Positions 1 to 8,666 are shown, numbered from the stretch's first letter. The stretch: DNA of 64,000 bases from Thauera humireducens (GCF_001051995.2 NZ_CP014646.1:186001-250000); one strand, 5' to 3'. Notes: generated by a model not told the origin, from the sequence alone. A program made the numbers and translations.

Positions 1-1
1 G

Positions 2-1087
2 CAGGAATCACGCTCGCTGCCGCGCTCGTATCTCAGCGGCCTCAATTTTCTCCTCAACGAGCAGCCCGACAAGGCGATCGACTCCTTCGTCGAGGCGGTC
101 CGTATCGATCCGCAGACGATCGAGCTGCATTTTGCCCTCGGGAGCCTGTTCCGTCGTCGGGGTGAAACGGATCGTGCGATCCGCATCCATCAACTGCTGG
201 TCGATCGCGAAGACGTGACCGAGGACCAGCGCCTGCAGGCCCTCGGCGAGCTGGGGCAGGATTTCCTGAAGGCCGGCCTGCTGGATCGCGCCGAGGCTGT
301 CTTCGTGCGTCTGCGCGGTACGCGGGCAGATGACGTGGCGCTGCGCTATCTGCTCGAGATCTACCAGCAGGAGAAGGATTGGGCGAAGGCGATCGAGGTG
401 GCGGCGGCCTTGCCCGATCACGAAAGCGTGATGTGGCGCACGGAAGTCGCCAACTTCCACTGCGAGCTTGCAGCCGGTGCGCTTGCCAATTCGCGCCTCG
501 ACGAGGCGGAGGCGCATGTCGCCGATGCGCTGAAGGTGAATCCGCGCTGTGTGCGCGCGAGCCTGCTGCGCGGAGATATCTGCATGGCGCGCGGGCACGA
601 CGAAGACGCGCTGGCGGCGTGGAAGCGCATCGAGAACCAGGACCCGGTGTATCTTGCGCTGGCGGCCGAGCGGATCATGGACGCCTATGGTCGTATCGGA
701 CGGCTCGAGGAGGGCCATCAACTCTTGCGTGCGTGGCTGGACGGGCACGCCTCGCTGGATCTGCTCGACGAGCTGTTCCATTGGGAGATGGAGAAGCAGG
801 GGCCCCGGGCAGCCTATGATCTGGTGCGCGAGGAGTTGCGCCGCAACCCGACCCTGCTCGGGTTGGACAAGTTGCTCGAGGCCGCATTGCTGACCGTGCC
901 GACCGAGCACCGTGGCGATGTGGAACTGGTCAAGCAGTTGATCCACGGCCACACCCGCAAGGTGGCACGCTATCGTTGCGACGCCTGCGGCTTCAAGGCG
1001 CGCCAGTTCCATTGGCGCTGCCCGGCGTGCGGCGGGTGGGAAACCTATCCACCGCGACGGACCGAAGAGTTCGATCTCACCCCCTGA
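2..1087 (+). CDS. lapB: LapB (YciM), LPS assembly regulator, 5'-truncated by the window edge
   Basis: The reading frame is open from base 2, so about 361 residues of the C-terminal part are present; the family is about 390 residues, and the N-terminal membrane anchor lies outside the window. Tandem TPR helices fill most of the protein, and it ends in a rubredoxin-like knuckle with two CxxC pairs (YRCDACGF and WRCPACGGW). In enterobacteria LapB sits at the inner membrane and presents LpxC to FtsH, which limits lipid A synthesis. The arrangement of TPRs plus C-terminal zinc/iron knuckle is diagnostic. The gene is followed after about 50 bases by cysM on the same strand. Confidence 0.93.
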   Translation, partial: QESRSLPRSYLSGLNFLLNEQPDKAIDSFVEAVRIDPQTIELHFALGSLFRRRGETDRAIRIHQLLVDREDVTEDQRLQALGELGQDFLKAGLLDRAEAVFVRLRGTRADDVALRYLLEIYQQEKDWAKAIEVAAALPDHESVMWRTEVANFHCELAAGALANSRLDEAEAHVADALKVNPRCVRASLLRGDICMARGHDEDALAAWKRIENQDPVYLALAAERIMDAYGRIGRLEEGHQLLRAWLDGHASLDLLDELFHWEMEKQGPRAAYDLVREELRRNPTLLGLDKLLEAALLTVPTEHRGDVELVKQLIHGHTRKVARYRCDACGFKARQFHWRCPACGGWETYPPRRTEEFDLTP

Positions 1088-1137
1088 TGCGAGGCGCCCG
1101 AGCACGGTCGCCATCCCCGTTTTCTAGAGCGAGACCC

Positions 1138-2028
1138 ATGGAATTCAAGACGCTGGAAGACTACGTCGGACACACGCCGCTGGTGCGCCTCAAGCGCATC
1201 AACGCTGGACGCAACAACGTCATCCTTGCCAAGCTCGAGGGCAACAACCCTGCGGGTTCGGTGAAGGATCGCCCGGCGCTGTCGATGGTGATGCGTGCCG
1301 AGGCGCGCGGCGAGATCAGGCCGGGCGATACGCTGATCGAGGCGACGAGTGGCAACACGGGGATTGCGCTCGCCATGGCGGCGGCGATGCGTGGCTATCG
1401 CATGATCCTGGTGATGCCCGAGAACCAGAGTGTCGAGCGACGGCAGACGATGCGTGCATTCGGCGCCGAACTGGTGCTGACGCCGACATCCGGTGGCATG
1501 GAGATGGCGCGCGACATCGCCGAGAAGATGCGCGACGAGGGCAGAGGCATCATCCTCGACCAGTTCGCGAACCCGGACAATCCGCTGGCGCACTACGAGG
1601 GTACCGGCCCCGAGATCTGGGAACAGACGGGCGGGCGCGTCACTCACTTCGTCAGCTCGATGGGGACGACCGGCACCATCATGGGGACCTCGCGCTTCCT
1701 CAAGGAAAAGAGCGCGGCGATCCAGATCGTCGGCTGCGAGCCGGCCGAAGGCTCGCAGATCCCTGGCATCCGCAAATGGCCCGAGGCCTACCTGCCGAAG
1801 ATCTTCGAGCGTCCGCGCGTGGATCGGGTCGAGCGCGTCAGTCAGGCCGAGGCCGAGGAAATGACCCGACGCCTGGCGCGGGAAGAGGGCATCTTTGCCG
1901 GCATCTCGTCCGGCGGATCGATGCATGTTGCGTTGCGTCTTGCCGCTGAACTCGAGAACGCGGTGATCGTGTCGATCGTCTGTGATCGCGGCGATCGTTA
2001 TCTGTCGACGGGTGTGTTCCCGGCCTGA
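1138..2028 (+). CDS. cysM: Cysteine synthase B (O-acetylserine sulfhydrylase)
   Basis: This 296-residue PLP enzyme of the OAS-TL family makes L-cysteine from O-acetylserine and sulfide or thiosulfate. It starts MEFKTLEDYVGHTPLVRL; the PLP lysine lies in GNNPAGSVKDRPA, the substrate loop is TSGNTG, and the cofactor phosphate loop is SMGTTGTIMG. The length and the GNNPAGSVKDRPA sequence fit CysM rather than the longer CysK. An in-frame upstream extension of the ORF is ignored because family homology begins at ATG 1138. The 3' end overlaps the likely GTG start of the next gene, suggesting translational coupling. Confidence 0.93.
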   Translation: MEFKTLEDYVGHTPLVRLKRINAGRNNVILAKLEGNNPAGSVKDRPALSMVMRAEARGEIRPGDTLIEATSGNTGIALAMAAAMRGYRMILVMPENQSVERRQTMRAFGAELVLTPTSGGMEMARDIAEKMRDEGRGIILDQFANPDNPLAHYEGTGPEIWEQTGGRVTHFVSSMGTTGTIMGTSRFLKEKSAAIQIVGCEPAEGSQIPGIRKWPEAYLPKIFERPRVDRVERVSQAEAEEMTRRLAREEGIFAGISSGGSMHVALRLAAELENAVIVSIVCDRGDRYLSTGVFPA

Positions 2029-4090
2029 GGCGTCACGCGGGCAGGCGGGCCCGGGGCGATGCCTCGTACTCGTCCTGCTCGGCCTGGCGTTGCTGCTGGG
2101 CTGCGCGCGATCTGCGCGCGCGATCGACCGGCTGCAGCTGTCGGTCGGGGCGCTGGCTCATCCTGCCTTCGAGTTGCATGATGTCGAGCTCGGCTTTGCC
2201 GCTGGCGGATCGCCCCCGACATTGCGAATCGGACGCCTGAGGGTCGGCTCGACTCAATGGCAGGGCATCCAGCTTGTCTGCCCGCAATCCAGTCTTGCCA
2301 GGGACGGCGTTGCATGCCTGGCGGGGGCGCTGCATGCCGGCACGCGGCGCATGCCACTTCAGGTGGATTTCAAGTTCGATCCGGTCCAGAGGAACCTGCG
2401 CGTCGACCTGCGTTGGCCTTCCGGTGCGAAGCTCTCCCTGATCCACGATGGCGAGCGGCGTTTCGAGGTGCGCCTGAGCCAGGTTGCCATCGACGAACTC
2501 GCGATGCTGGCGGCCGTTTTCGATGACGGGGCGGCCGAGGTGCGACGGCGCTACGCTGCGAGCGGCAGGCTCGATGCGCGGCTGGTCTGGACACCTTCGC
2601 CGCAAGGTGGGCGCGATATCGTGCGTGTCGACGGGCGCCTGAGTGAGGCCGGCTTCGGCAGCGAGGATGGCCTCCACGCGGCTGAGCAACTCGCGTTGTC
2701 CTTCGATGGCGCCGCCACCGCAACGGCATCGGGCTGGGACTGGCAACTGCAGGCCGCGTGGGAGCAGGGCGAGGCCTATCTCCATCCCCTGTACCTGCAG
2801 GCCGGTCCCGTGCTGCATGCGCGGGGGCAGGTCGGCGCCGAGCAGATCCACGTCGAGACCGCGTCGCTGGCGATGGAGGGGGTGCAGCAGCTTGCACTGT
2901 CCGCGAGCGCGTCGCGCAACGGATTCACCCTGGACACGCTGGCGGTATCGCTGGCAGGCGGAGACCTGGCCGTTCTCGGGCCGCGCTGGTTCGCGCCGCT
3001 GCTGGCGCCGGCGCTGGTGGAGCGTCTGCGCTTCGCGGGCAGCATGAGTGCCGGCCTGACGATGAAGGCGGGTGTGCTGACCGGTGTGGACGTGGTCTTC
3101 GATCAGGCCGGGGTCAGCCTCGCGGGCGCAGTGGGTGACCGGGGGCTGGCGTTTGGGCCGGTGTCGGGACACGTTCCGTGGCAGGCGAACGCCCCGACGC
3201 AGGCCGATCTGCGGATCGAAGGCGGGCACTGGGAGGCGCTGTCCCTGGGCGCCTTCGACGTCAGTGCGCACCTCGAGGGCGAGCGTGCGCGTTTCTCGCC
3301 GATGCGGGTCCCGGTGCTCGATGGCGTGCTGGCGTTCGAGGGACTCGAGCTGAGGCGGCTCGCGGAGGGCTGGCAGGGGCACGCCGGTGTCGTGCTCGAG
3401 CCTGTGTCGATGCTGGCGCTGACCGAGGCGCTCGGCTTGCCACCGATGGCCGGGGTGGTTTCCGCCGCCCTGCCGGGTGTTCGCTTCGGATCGGGCGAGC
3501 TGACGCTCGATGGGGCACTCGTCGTTTCGGTGTTCGATGGCTACCTGCACGTGACCGGCCTGAGGGTGAGCGAGCCCTTCGGCCTGGCGTCTCACCTGCA
3601 GGCGGATGTGGAGGCGCGACACATCGATCTCGGGCAGCTGACCGATGCCTTCAGCTTCGGCAGCATCACCGGTTTCGCCGATCTCGACCTGAAGGGGCTC
3701 GAACTGGTGCGCTGGCGCCCGACGCGCTTCGAGGCGCGTCTTGCCAGCAGTCCGGGGGATTACCGTCGCCGGATCAGCCAGCGTGCGGTGCAGAACATCA
3801 GCGCCTTGGGTGGTGCCGGCGCAGTGGCAGCCCTGCAGCGCGGACTCCTGGGCATGTTCGAGACCTTCGGCTATCGGGAGCTTGGCCTGCGTTGCGTGCT
3901 TGCGAACGGCGTATGCGATATGGCAGGCATTCCAGGCGGCGACCGCGCCGATGGCGGGTTCCGCATCGTGCGGGGTGGCGGCATCCCGGCGCTGGATGTC
4001 ATCGGCTACAATCGTCGCGTCGACTGGCCTGAACTGGTTGGTCGAATCCAGCGTGTTATCGAGGACAACGTCACGCCCGAGTTGCGCTGA
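2012..4090 (+). CDS. ydbH: YdbH-like large envelope protein (putative intermembrane lipid-transfer family)
   Basis: This protein of about 692 residues has an N-terminal hydrophobic signal/anchor (LVLVLLGLALLLG) followed by a long beta-rich, AsmA-like body without enzyme motifs. It is called YdbH-like because of its size, its single N-terminal membrane segment and the two genes that follow, which match the ynbE and ydbL positions. In E. coli, YdbH is an inner-membrane-anchored bridge protein acting with YnbE and redundantly with TamB and YhdP in phospholipid transport to the outer membrane. The start is uncertain: GTG 2012 and GTG 1982 both overlap cysM. A cysteine in LLLGC could also be read as a lipobox. 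The E. coli protein is longer (about 880 residues). Confidence 0.72.
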   Translation: MCSRPEASRGQAGPGRCLVLVLLGLALLLGCARSARAIDRLQLSVGALAHPAFELHDVELGFAAGGSPPTLRIGRLRVGSTQWQGIQLVCPQSSLARDGVACLAGALHAGTRRMPLQVDFKFDPVQRNLRVDLRWPSGAKLSLIHDGERRFEVRLSQVAIDELAMLAAVFDDGAAEVRRRYAASGRLDARLVWTPSPQGGRDIVRVDGRLSEAGFGSEDGLHAAEQLALSFDGAATATASGWDWQLQAAWEQGEAYLHPLYLQAGPVLHARGQVGAEQIHVETASLAMEGVQQLALSASASRNGFTLDTLAVSLAGGDLAVLGPRWFAPLLAPALVERLRFAGSMSAGLTMKAGVLTGVDVVFDQAGVSLAGAVGDRGLAFGPVSGHVPWQANAPTQADLRIEGGHWEALSLGAFDVSAHLEGERARFSPMRVPVLDGVLAFEGLELRRLAEGWQGHAGVVLEPVSMLALTEALGLPPMAGVVSAALPGVRFGSGELTLDGALVVSVFDGYLHVTGLRVSEPFGLASHLQADVEARHIDLGQLTDAFSFGSITGFADLDLKGLELVRWRPTRFEARLASSPGDYRRRISQRAVQNISALGGAGAVAALQRGLLGMFETFGYRELGLRCVLANGVCDMAGIPGGDRADGGFRIVRGGGIPALDVIGYNRRVDWPELVGRIQRVIEDNVTPELR

Positions 4091-4124
4091 CGCCCGGCGT
4101 GCGTCGGGTCAGCAGGAGGCATCC

Positions 4125-4322
4125 ATGTCATTCACGTCCTTGCGGCCGTTTGTCCTGGCGGCAGCACTTTCACTGATCGCGACCGCGTGCGTCACGATCA
4201 ACATCTATTTCCCGGCTGCGGCAGCCGAGAAGGCCGCCGACCGCATCATCGACGAGGTCTGGCAGATCCGCGAGGCGCAGACCCAGCCTGCAGCGCCGAC
4301 TGACGAAGGAGCGAAGCAATGA
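4125..4322 (+). CDS. ynbE: Small lipoprotein in the YnbE position
   Basis: This 65-residue protein has a signal peptide ending in a lipobox (LIATAC), so a mature outer-membrane lipoprotein of about 43 residues is expected. The mature part begins CVTINIYFPAAAAEKAAD. In E. coli, YnbE is an outer-membrane lipoprotein of about 61 residues that stacks onto the YdbH C-terminus. The assignment comes mainly from size, lipobox and position between ydbH- and ydbL-like genes; the residue pattern also resembles the N-terminus of some DUF1318 lipoproteins. A GGAGG-type ribosome site lies just before ATG 4125, and the stop overlaps the next start in ATGA. Confidence 0.65.
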   Translation: MSFTSLRPFVLAAALSLIATACVTINIYFPAAAAEKAADRIIDEVWQIREAQTQPAAPTDEGAKQ

Positions 4323-4747
4323 AGGCACTGACCCGCGGCACGCGCTGGCTTTCGGGGTTGTTGCTCGGCGGGGTGCTTGCCTTTGCTGTCCATGCGCAGG
4401 GCAGCCTCGAGATCGACACCCCCGCCATCGCGGCGCTGAAGGCGTCCATGCAGCAGCGCCACGCTCAGCTGGCGCCGATGTATGCGTCCGGGGCGATCGG
4501 TCTTGGCGCGGACGGTACGGTTGCGTTGCGCGATGCATCGGTCGTGCCGCTGGCGCAGCGGGGTGGGCTCAACGCGCTGGTCGCGGCCGAGAATGCCGAC
4601 CGCGCGGCCCTCTACCGCGAGATCGCGCGCGCGAACCAGCATCCGGAGTGGGAGGCCGACGTGCGTCGCACCTTCGCGCAGCGCTGGATCGATCGTGCGC
4701 AGGCCGGATGGTGGGTGCAGCGCGGTGGTGCCTGGGTGAAGAAATAA
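4319..4747 (+). CDS. ydbL: YdbL family (DUF1318) periplasmic protein
   Basis: This 142-residue protein has a signal peptide (LLLGGVLAFAVHAQ, cleavage near residue 25) and a DUF1318 domain. The domain ends in the characteristic RAQAGWWVQRGGAWVKK, matching the E. coli YdbL end that reads roughly ERAKPGEYVQ...WVRK. In E. coli YdbL is a periplasmic factor that assists YdbH-YnbE complex formation. The gene overlaps the upstream lipoprotein by ATGA and the following exonuclease gene by one base (TAATG), so the group is probably translated from one mRNA. Confidence 0.82.
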   Translation: MKALTRGTRWLSGLLLGGVLAFAVHAQGSLEIDTPAIAALKASMQQRHAQLAPMYASGAIGLGADGTVALRDASVVPLAQRGGLNALVAAENADRAALYREIARANQHPEWEADVRRTFAQRWIDRAQAGWWVQRGGAWVKK

Positions 4748-5535
4748 TGCCGGTCCTCGTCTTCGATATCGAGACCATCCCCGACGTTGCCGGCATCCGT
4801 AATCTCTACGAACTGCCGGCGGACCTGTCGGATGCGGAAGCGGCGGAGTGGGCCTTCCAGCAGCGTCGCGCCAGCCATGGCAACGATTTCCTCCCGCATC
4901 ACCTGCAACGCGTGGTGACGATCTCGTGCGTGCTGCGCGACGCGCAGCAGTTCCGGGTGTTCTCCCTGTCCGAGCCGGATTCGGGCGAGGGCGAGATCAT
5001 CCAGCGCTTCTTCGACGGCGTCGAACGCTATACGCCGCAGATCGTGTCGTGGAACGGCGGCGGCTTCGACTTGCCCGTGCTGCACTACCGCGGCATGCTC
5101 CATGGCGTGTCGGCGCCGCGTTACTGGGATCAGGGCGAGGGTGACTACCACGATTCGCGCGACTTCAAGTGGAACAACTACATCAGTCGCTATCACAGTC
5201 GTCATCTCGACCTGATGGACCTGCTGGCGCTGTATCAGCCGCGCGCCAATGCGCCGCTCGACGACCTCGCCAAGCTGATGGGGTATCCGGGCAAGCTGGG
5301 CATGGATGGGTCTGCGGTGTGGCAGGCCTGGCAAGACGGGCGAATCGCCGAGATTCGTGACTACTGCGAGACGGACGTGGTCAACACCTATCTTGTGTAT
5401 CTGCGCTTCGAGCGCATGCGTGGCCATCTCGACGCGAAGGCCTGGGCGGACGAGGTGGCTGTCGTGCGTGATTCGCTGGGGCGGCTCGAGGCGCCGCACT
5501 GGCAGCAGTTTCTTGCGGCCTGGCCGCAGGCTTGA
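4747..5535 (+). CDS. Predicted 3'-5' exonuclease of the PolB-like DEDD family
   Basis: This 262-residue protein starts MPVLVFDIETIPD, the DxE ExoI motif of DnaQ/PolB exonucleases. WNGGGFDLPVL supplies the ExoII aspartate and RDYCETDVVNTY the ExoIII-like aspartates. It belongs to the stand-alone family related to the exonuclease domain of DNA polymerase B, probably a two-metal-ion 3'-5' nuclease; the physiological substrate is unknown. The start at 4747 shares one base with the ydbL stop. A GC-rich inverted repeat with 8-base arms (5541-5558) follows the stop, without a T tract. Confidence 0.85.
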   Translation: MPVLVFDIETIPDVAGIRNLYELPADLSDAEAAEWAFQQRRASHGNDFLPHHLQRVVTISCVLRDAQQFRVFSLSEPDSGEGEIIQRFFDGVERYTPQIVSWNGGGFDLPVLHYRGMLHGVSAPRYWDQGEGDYHDSRDFKWNNYISRYHSRHLDLMDLLALYQPRANAPLDDLAKLMGYPGKLGMDGSAVWQAWQDGRIAEIRDYCETDVVNTYLVYLRFERMRGHLDAKAWADEVAVVRDSLGRLEAPHWQQFLAAWPQA

Positions 5536-5586
5536 GGCAGGGCGGTCGACCGACCGCCTGGCATCCGAGGCAACAGGGAGAGGCTC

Positions 5587-5829
5587 ATGGGTATCATCGC
5601 CACCATCTTCATCGGTCTTATCGTCGGGCTCATCGCGCGCCTGCTGCATCCGGGCAAGGACGGGCTTGGCCTCATCATGACGGCCCTGCTGGGTATCGCG
5701 GGTTCCATGCTGGCCACCTATGGCGGACAGTTCCTTGGTATCTATCGGGCGGGTGAAGCAGCCGGCTTCATCGGTGCGGTGATTGGCGCCATCGTGATCC
5801 TGTTCGTCGTGACGCGGCTGAAGAAGTAG
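5587..5829 (+). CDS. GlsB/YeaQ/YmgE-type small membrane protein (transglycosylase-associated family)
   Basis: An 80-residue integral membrane protein with three hydrophobic helices and the glycine-rich pattern of the GlsB/YeaQ/YmgE family (MGIIATIFIGLIVGLIARLL, then GLGLIMTALLGIAGSMLATYGG). Members are often stress-induced and their molecular function is unknown; the 'transglycosylase-associated' label is historical. A clear GGGAGAGG ribosome site precedes ATG 5587. It sits alone between the exonuclease gene and the tRNA-Val promoter. Confidence 0.88.
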   Translation: MGIIATIFIGLIVGLIARLLHPGKDGLGLIMTALLGIAGSMLATYGGQFLGIYRAGEAAGFIGAVIGAIVILFVVTRLKK

Positions 5830-5856
5830 GTATTTCGAGCTGCACTGCAAAAAACT

Positions 5857-5884
5857 TTGACAAGTTTTTGAGAGTGCCTATAAT
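5857..5884 (+). promoter_or_regulatory. Near-perfect sigma-70 promoter for tRNA-Val
   Basis: TTGACA at 5857-5862 and TATAAT at 5879-5884 are both full consensus, separated by 16 bases. The expected start near 5891 is 7 bases before the mature tRNA 5' end. The same transcript would run into the thrS leader region. Confidence 0.85.
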
Positions 5885-5897
5885 GCGGGTCTTCAGC

Positions 5898-5974
5898 AGG
5901 CGCGTAGCTCAGTTGGTTAGAGCACCACCTTGACATGGTGGGGGTCGTTGGTTCGAATCCAATCGCGCCTACCA
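5898..5974 (+). tRNA. tRNA-Val (anticodon GAC)
   Basis: This 77-base cloverleaf has acceptor arms AGGCGCG and CGCGCCT, D-arm TAGCTCAGTTGGTTAGAGC, anticodon stem CCACC/GGTGG with loop TTGACAT (anticodon GAC) and T-loop GTTCGAATC. CCA is encoded at 5972-5974. It is transcribed from the strong promoter immediately upstream, and no terminator appears until 6055. Confidence 0.96.
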
Positions 5975-5994
5975 AGATTCTGGAGTTGATCGAC

Positions 5995-6027
5995 ATGTTC
6001 CGAACTACCACCGAGGCCGGAAACTGA
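5995..6027 (+). CDS. Candidate thrS leader peptide with three consecutive Thr codons
   Basis: This ten-codon ORF reads MFRTTTEAGN, with ACT ACC ACC in a row. It is preceded by TGGAG nine bases before the ATG and followed 27 bases after its stop by a strong terminator hairpin, all directly upstream of thrS. This is the layout of a transcription attenuator in which ribosome stalling at Thr codons would favour read-through. I could find only a weak alternative pairing (CGCTT 6040-6044 with AAGCG 6060-6064), so the mechanism is unproven and the ORF may be chance. Confidence 0.42.
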   Translation: MFRTTTEAGN

Positions 6028-6054
6028 ACAGGTCGGCTCCGCTTGTCTGCTAGA

Positions 6055-6086
6055 GAAAAAAGCGCGCCTAGACCGCGCTTTTTTTT
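6055..6086 (+). terminator. Rho-independent terminator between tRNA-Val and thrS
   Basis: Stem AGCGCG (6061-6066) and CGCGCT (6074-6079) with a seven-base loop is extended by A-rich and T-rich flanks that also pair, followed by an eight-T run. It ends the tRNA-Val transcript and could serve as the attenuator of thrS. Confidence 0.9.
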
Positions 6087-6157
6087 CGTCCACGTTTTTC
6101 GAATCGCTTCCCGGTCGCTCAAAATGACGGGACCGCACCCAGACTGAGGCTCAGGTC

Positions 6158-8074
6158 ATGCCCAATATCACCCTTCCTGACGGTTCCGTGCGCAGCTTTG
6201 ATCATCCGGTGACGGTGGCCGAGGTTGCCGCATCGATCGGTGCCGGTCTTGCCAAGGCGGCACTCGCCGGCCGGGTTGGCGGAAAGCTTGTGGATCTCTC
6301 GCATCAGCTCGAGAGCGATGCCGATCTGGCGATCGTTACCGACAAGATGCCCGAGGGGCTGGAGATCATCCGCCACTCGACGGCCCATCTGCTGGCGCAT
6401 GCGGTGAAGGAGTTGTTCCCCGATGCGCAGGTGACGATCGGACCGGTCATCGACAACGGCTTCTACTACGACTTTTCCTACAAGCGCCCGTTTACGCCCG
6501 AGGATCTGGCAGCGATCGAAGTGCGCATGGTCGAGATCGCCAAGCGCGAGATGCCGGTGCATCGGGAAGTCTGGTCGCGCGACAAGGCGGTCGAGTTCTT
6601 CAAGGGTATCGGCGAGCACTACAAGGCCGAGATCATCGCCTCGATTCCGGCGGGCGAGGATGTGTCGCTGTACCGCCAGGGCGATTTCATCGACCTGTGC
6701 CGCGGCCCGCACGTGCCGTCCACCGGCAAGCTCAAGGTCTTCAAGCTGATGAAGCTGGCTGGTGCCTACTGGCGCGGCGACTCCAAGAACGAGATGCTGC
6801 AGCGCGTGTACGGCACGGCTTGGGTCAAGAAGGATGATCTCGATGCCTACCTGCACATGATCGAGGAGGCGGAAAAACGCGACCACCGCAAGCTGGGTCG
6901 CCAGCTGGATCTCTTTCATCTTCAGGACGAGGCGCCAGGCATGGTGTTCTGGCACGCCAAGGGCTGGACGCTGTGGCAGCAGATCGAGCAATACCTGCGC
7001 AAGGCGCTGGGCGAGCACGGCTACCAGGAAGTGAAGACGCCGCAGATCGTCGATCGCTCGCTGTGGGAGAAGTCCGGCCACTGGGGTATGTACTCCGACC
7101 TGATGTTCACCACGCAGTCCGAGAAGCGGGACTATGCGGTGAAGCCGATGAACTGCCCTTGTCACATCCAGATTTTCAACCAGGGCCTGAAGAGCTACCG
7201 CGACCTGCCGCTGCGCATGGCCGAGTTCGGGTCCTGCCACCGCAACGAGCCGTCCGGCTCGCTGCACGGCATCATGCGGGTGCGCAACTTCGTGCAGGAC
7301 GACGCCCACATCTTCTGTGCCGAGAGTCAGGTACAGGCGGAGTCGGCCGGCTTCATCCGCCTGCTGCAGAAGGTGTATGCGGATTTCGGCTTCACCGACG
7401 TGCTGGTGAAGCTCTCGACGCGACCGGAGAAGCGCGTCGGAACGGACGAACAGTGGGATGCAGCCGAGGCGGCGCTTGCAGCCGCGCTCGATGCGCAGGG
7501 GCTGGCGTACGAGTTGCAGCCGGGCGAGGGCGCGTTCTACGGGCCCAAGATCGAGTTCTCGCTGAAGGACAGTCTTGGCCGGGTGTGGCAGTGCGGCACC
7601 CTGCAGCTCGACTTCAACCTGCCGGTGCGTCTCGGCGCCGAGTACGTCGATGAGGACAACAGCAAGAAGGTGCCGGTGATGCTGCACCGCGCGGTGCTCG
7701 GCTCGCTCGAGCGCTTCATCGGCATCCTGATCGAGAACCATGCCGGCGCGATGCCGCTGTGGCTGGCGCCGGTGCAGGCCGTGGTGATGAACATCTCGGA
7801 AGGGCAGTCGGAATACGCGTTAGAGGCTGCAGCCAAGCTCAGGCAGGCGGGCTTCCGCGTCGAAGCGGATTTGCGCAACGAGAAGATTAACTATAAAATT
7901 CGCGAACATAGCGTACAGAAGCTGCCCTACCAGATCGTCATCGGCGACAAAGAAAAGGCGGCTGGCCTGGTGGCCGTGCGTGCCCGGGGTGGCCAGGATC
8001 TTGGTCAAATGTCCCTCGATTCGCTGATCGAACGCTGGCGTCGCGAAGTTGAAGCGAAAGCCGGGTCGGTCTGA
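6158..8074 (+). CDS. thrS: Threonyl-tRNA synthetase
   Basis: This 638-residue class II synthetase charges tRNA-Thr. Domains in order are an N-terminal TGS domain ([20 protein letters not shown]), the editing domain with [11 protein letters not shown], the catalytic core with motif 2 around [15 protein letters not shown], and a C-terminal anticodon-binding domain ([14 protein letters not shown]). The zinc ligands are the cysteine of MNCPCH and downstream histidines. Length matches E. coli ThrRS (642). It heads the thrS-infC-rpmI-rplT group and is preceded by a possible attenuator. Confidence 0.98.
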   Translation: MPNITLPDGSVRSFDHPVTVAEVAASIGAGLAKAALAGRVGGKLVDLSHQLESDADLAIVTDKMPEGLEIIRHSTAHLLAHAVKELFPDAQVTIGPVIDNGFYYDFSYKRPFTPEDLAAIEVRMVEIAKREMPVHREVWSRDKAVEFFKGIGEHYKAEIIASIPAGEDVSLYRQGDFIDLCRGPHVPSTGKLKVFKLMKLAGAYWRGDSKNEMLQRVYGTAWVKKDDLDAYLHMIEEAEKRDHRKLGRQLDLFHLQDEAPGMVFWHAKGWTLWQQIEQYLRKALGEHGYQEVKTPQIVDRSLWEKSGHWGMYSDLMFTTQSEKRDYAVKPMNCPCHIQIFNQGLKSYRDLPLRMAEFGSCHRNEPSGSLHGIMRVRNFVQDDAHIFCAESQVQAESAGFIRLLQKVYADFGFTDVLVKLSTRPEKRVGTDEQWDAAEAALAAALDAQGLAYELQPGEGAFYGPKIEFSLKDSLGRVWQCGTLQLDFNLPVRLGAEYVDEDNSKKVPVMLHRAVLGSLERFIGILIENHAGAMPLWLAPVQAVVMNISEGQSEYALEAAAKLRQAGFRVEADLRNEKINYKIREHSVQKLPYQIVIGDKEKAAGLVAVRARGGQDLGQMSLDSLIERWRREVEAKAGSV

Positions 8075-8101
8075 TTTTTGGTTTTCGTGGAGAGTTGAAC
8101 C

Positions 8102-8623
8102 ATCGCTCAAGATAAGAAGCAGCGCGTAAATAGGGAGATCAACGCGCCCGAGGTCCGGCTGGTTGGCGAAGAAGGCGAACAGCTCGGAATCGTGTCCCTG
8201 AATACGGCCCTCAACATGGCGGAAGACGCCGGGCTGGACTTGGTCGAAATCGCACCGATGGCTGCGCCGCCGGTTTGCAAGCTGATGGATTTCGGCAAGT
8301 TCAAGTATCAGGAACAGAAGAAGGCCCACGAAGCCCGACTCAAGCAGAAACAGGTGCAGGTGAAGGAGGTCAAGCTCCGTCCGGGCACCGACGAGAACGA
8401 CTACCAGATCAAGCTGCGCAACCTCAAGCGCTTCCTGGAAGAAGGCGACAAGTGCAAGGTGACCCTGCGCTTCCGTGGCCGTGAAATGGCGCATCAGGAG
8501 TTTGGCTTGCGCCAGCTCGAGCGCGTCAAGGCCGACCTTGAGGAATTGGGTCAGGTCGAGCAGATGCCCAAGATGGAAGGGCGCCAGATGATCATGGTCA
8601 TCGCGCCGAAGAAGAGCCGTTAA
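8102..8623 (+). CDS. infC: Translation initiation factor IF-3, with an AUC start codon
   Basis: IF-3 (173 residues) binds the 30S subunit and proofreads start codons. Similarity begins at the codon ATC 8102 (then [19 protein letters not shown]), preceded by GGAGAG; no ATG or GTG in frame includes this conserved N-terminus. Non-canonical AUU/AUC starts are a known property of infC and the basis of its autoregulation. The N-domain is followed by a lysine-rich linker ([15 protein letters not shown]) and the C-domain with KFLRFRG-like elements. It lies 27 bases after thrS. Confidence 0.95.
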   Translation: MAQDKKQRVNREINAPEVRLVGEEGEQLGIVSLNTALNMAEDAGLDLVEIAPMAAPPVCKLMDFGKFKYQEQKKAHEARLKQKQVQVKEVKLRPGTDENDYQIKLRNLKRFLEEGDKCKVTLRFRGREMAHQEFGLRQLERVKADLEELGQVEQMPKMEGRQMIMVIAPKKSR

Positions 8624-8634
8624 GGCTCAAGGAA

Positions 8635-8666
8635 TTTGCCCCACAGGGGCAAAGCCGTGGGGTGGC
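8635..8666 (+). promoter_or_regulatory. Two mutually exclusive hairpins in the infC-rpmI spacer
   Basis: TTTGCCCC (8635-8642) and GGGGCAAA (8646-8653) form a perfect 8-bp stem with a three-base loop. The same CCCCAC (8639-8644) can instead pair with GTGGGG (8657-8662). The 141-base spacer is long for this operon, and ribosomal-protein feedback by L20 acts in this region in other bacteria, so a regulatory RNA element is plausible but not demonstrated. Confidence 0.4.

Noticed and set aside
8..1114. Long antisense ORF opposite lapB (368 codons)
   Set aside because: High-GC shadow frame; no family resemblance, and the sense strand encodes an unmistakable TPR/rubredoxin protein.
2033..3622. 529-codon antisense ORF opposite the ydbH-like gene
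   Set aside because: Composition is Arg/Gln/His-rich as expected for a complementary-frame artefact, with no recognisable domain; the sense frame forms a coherent operon.
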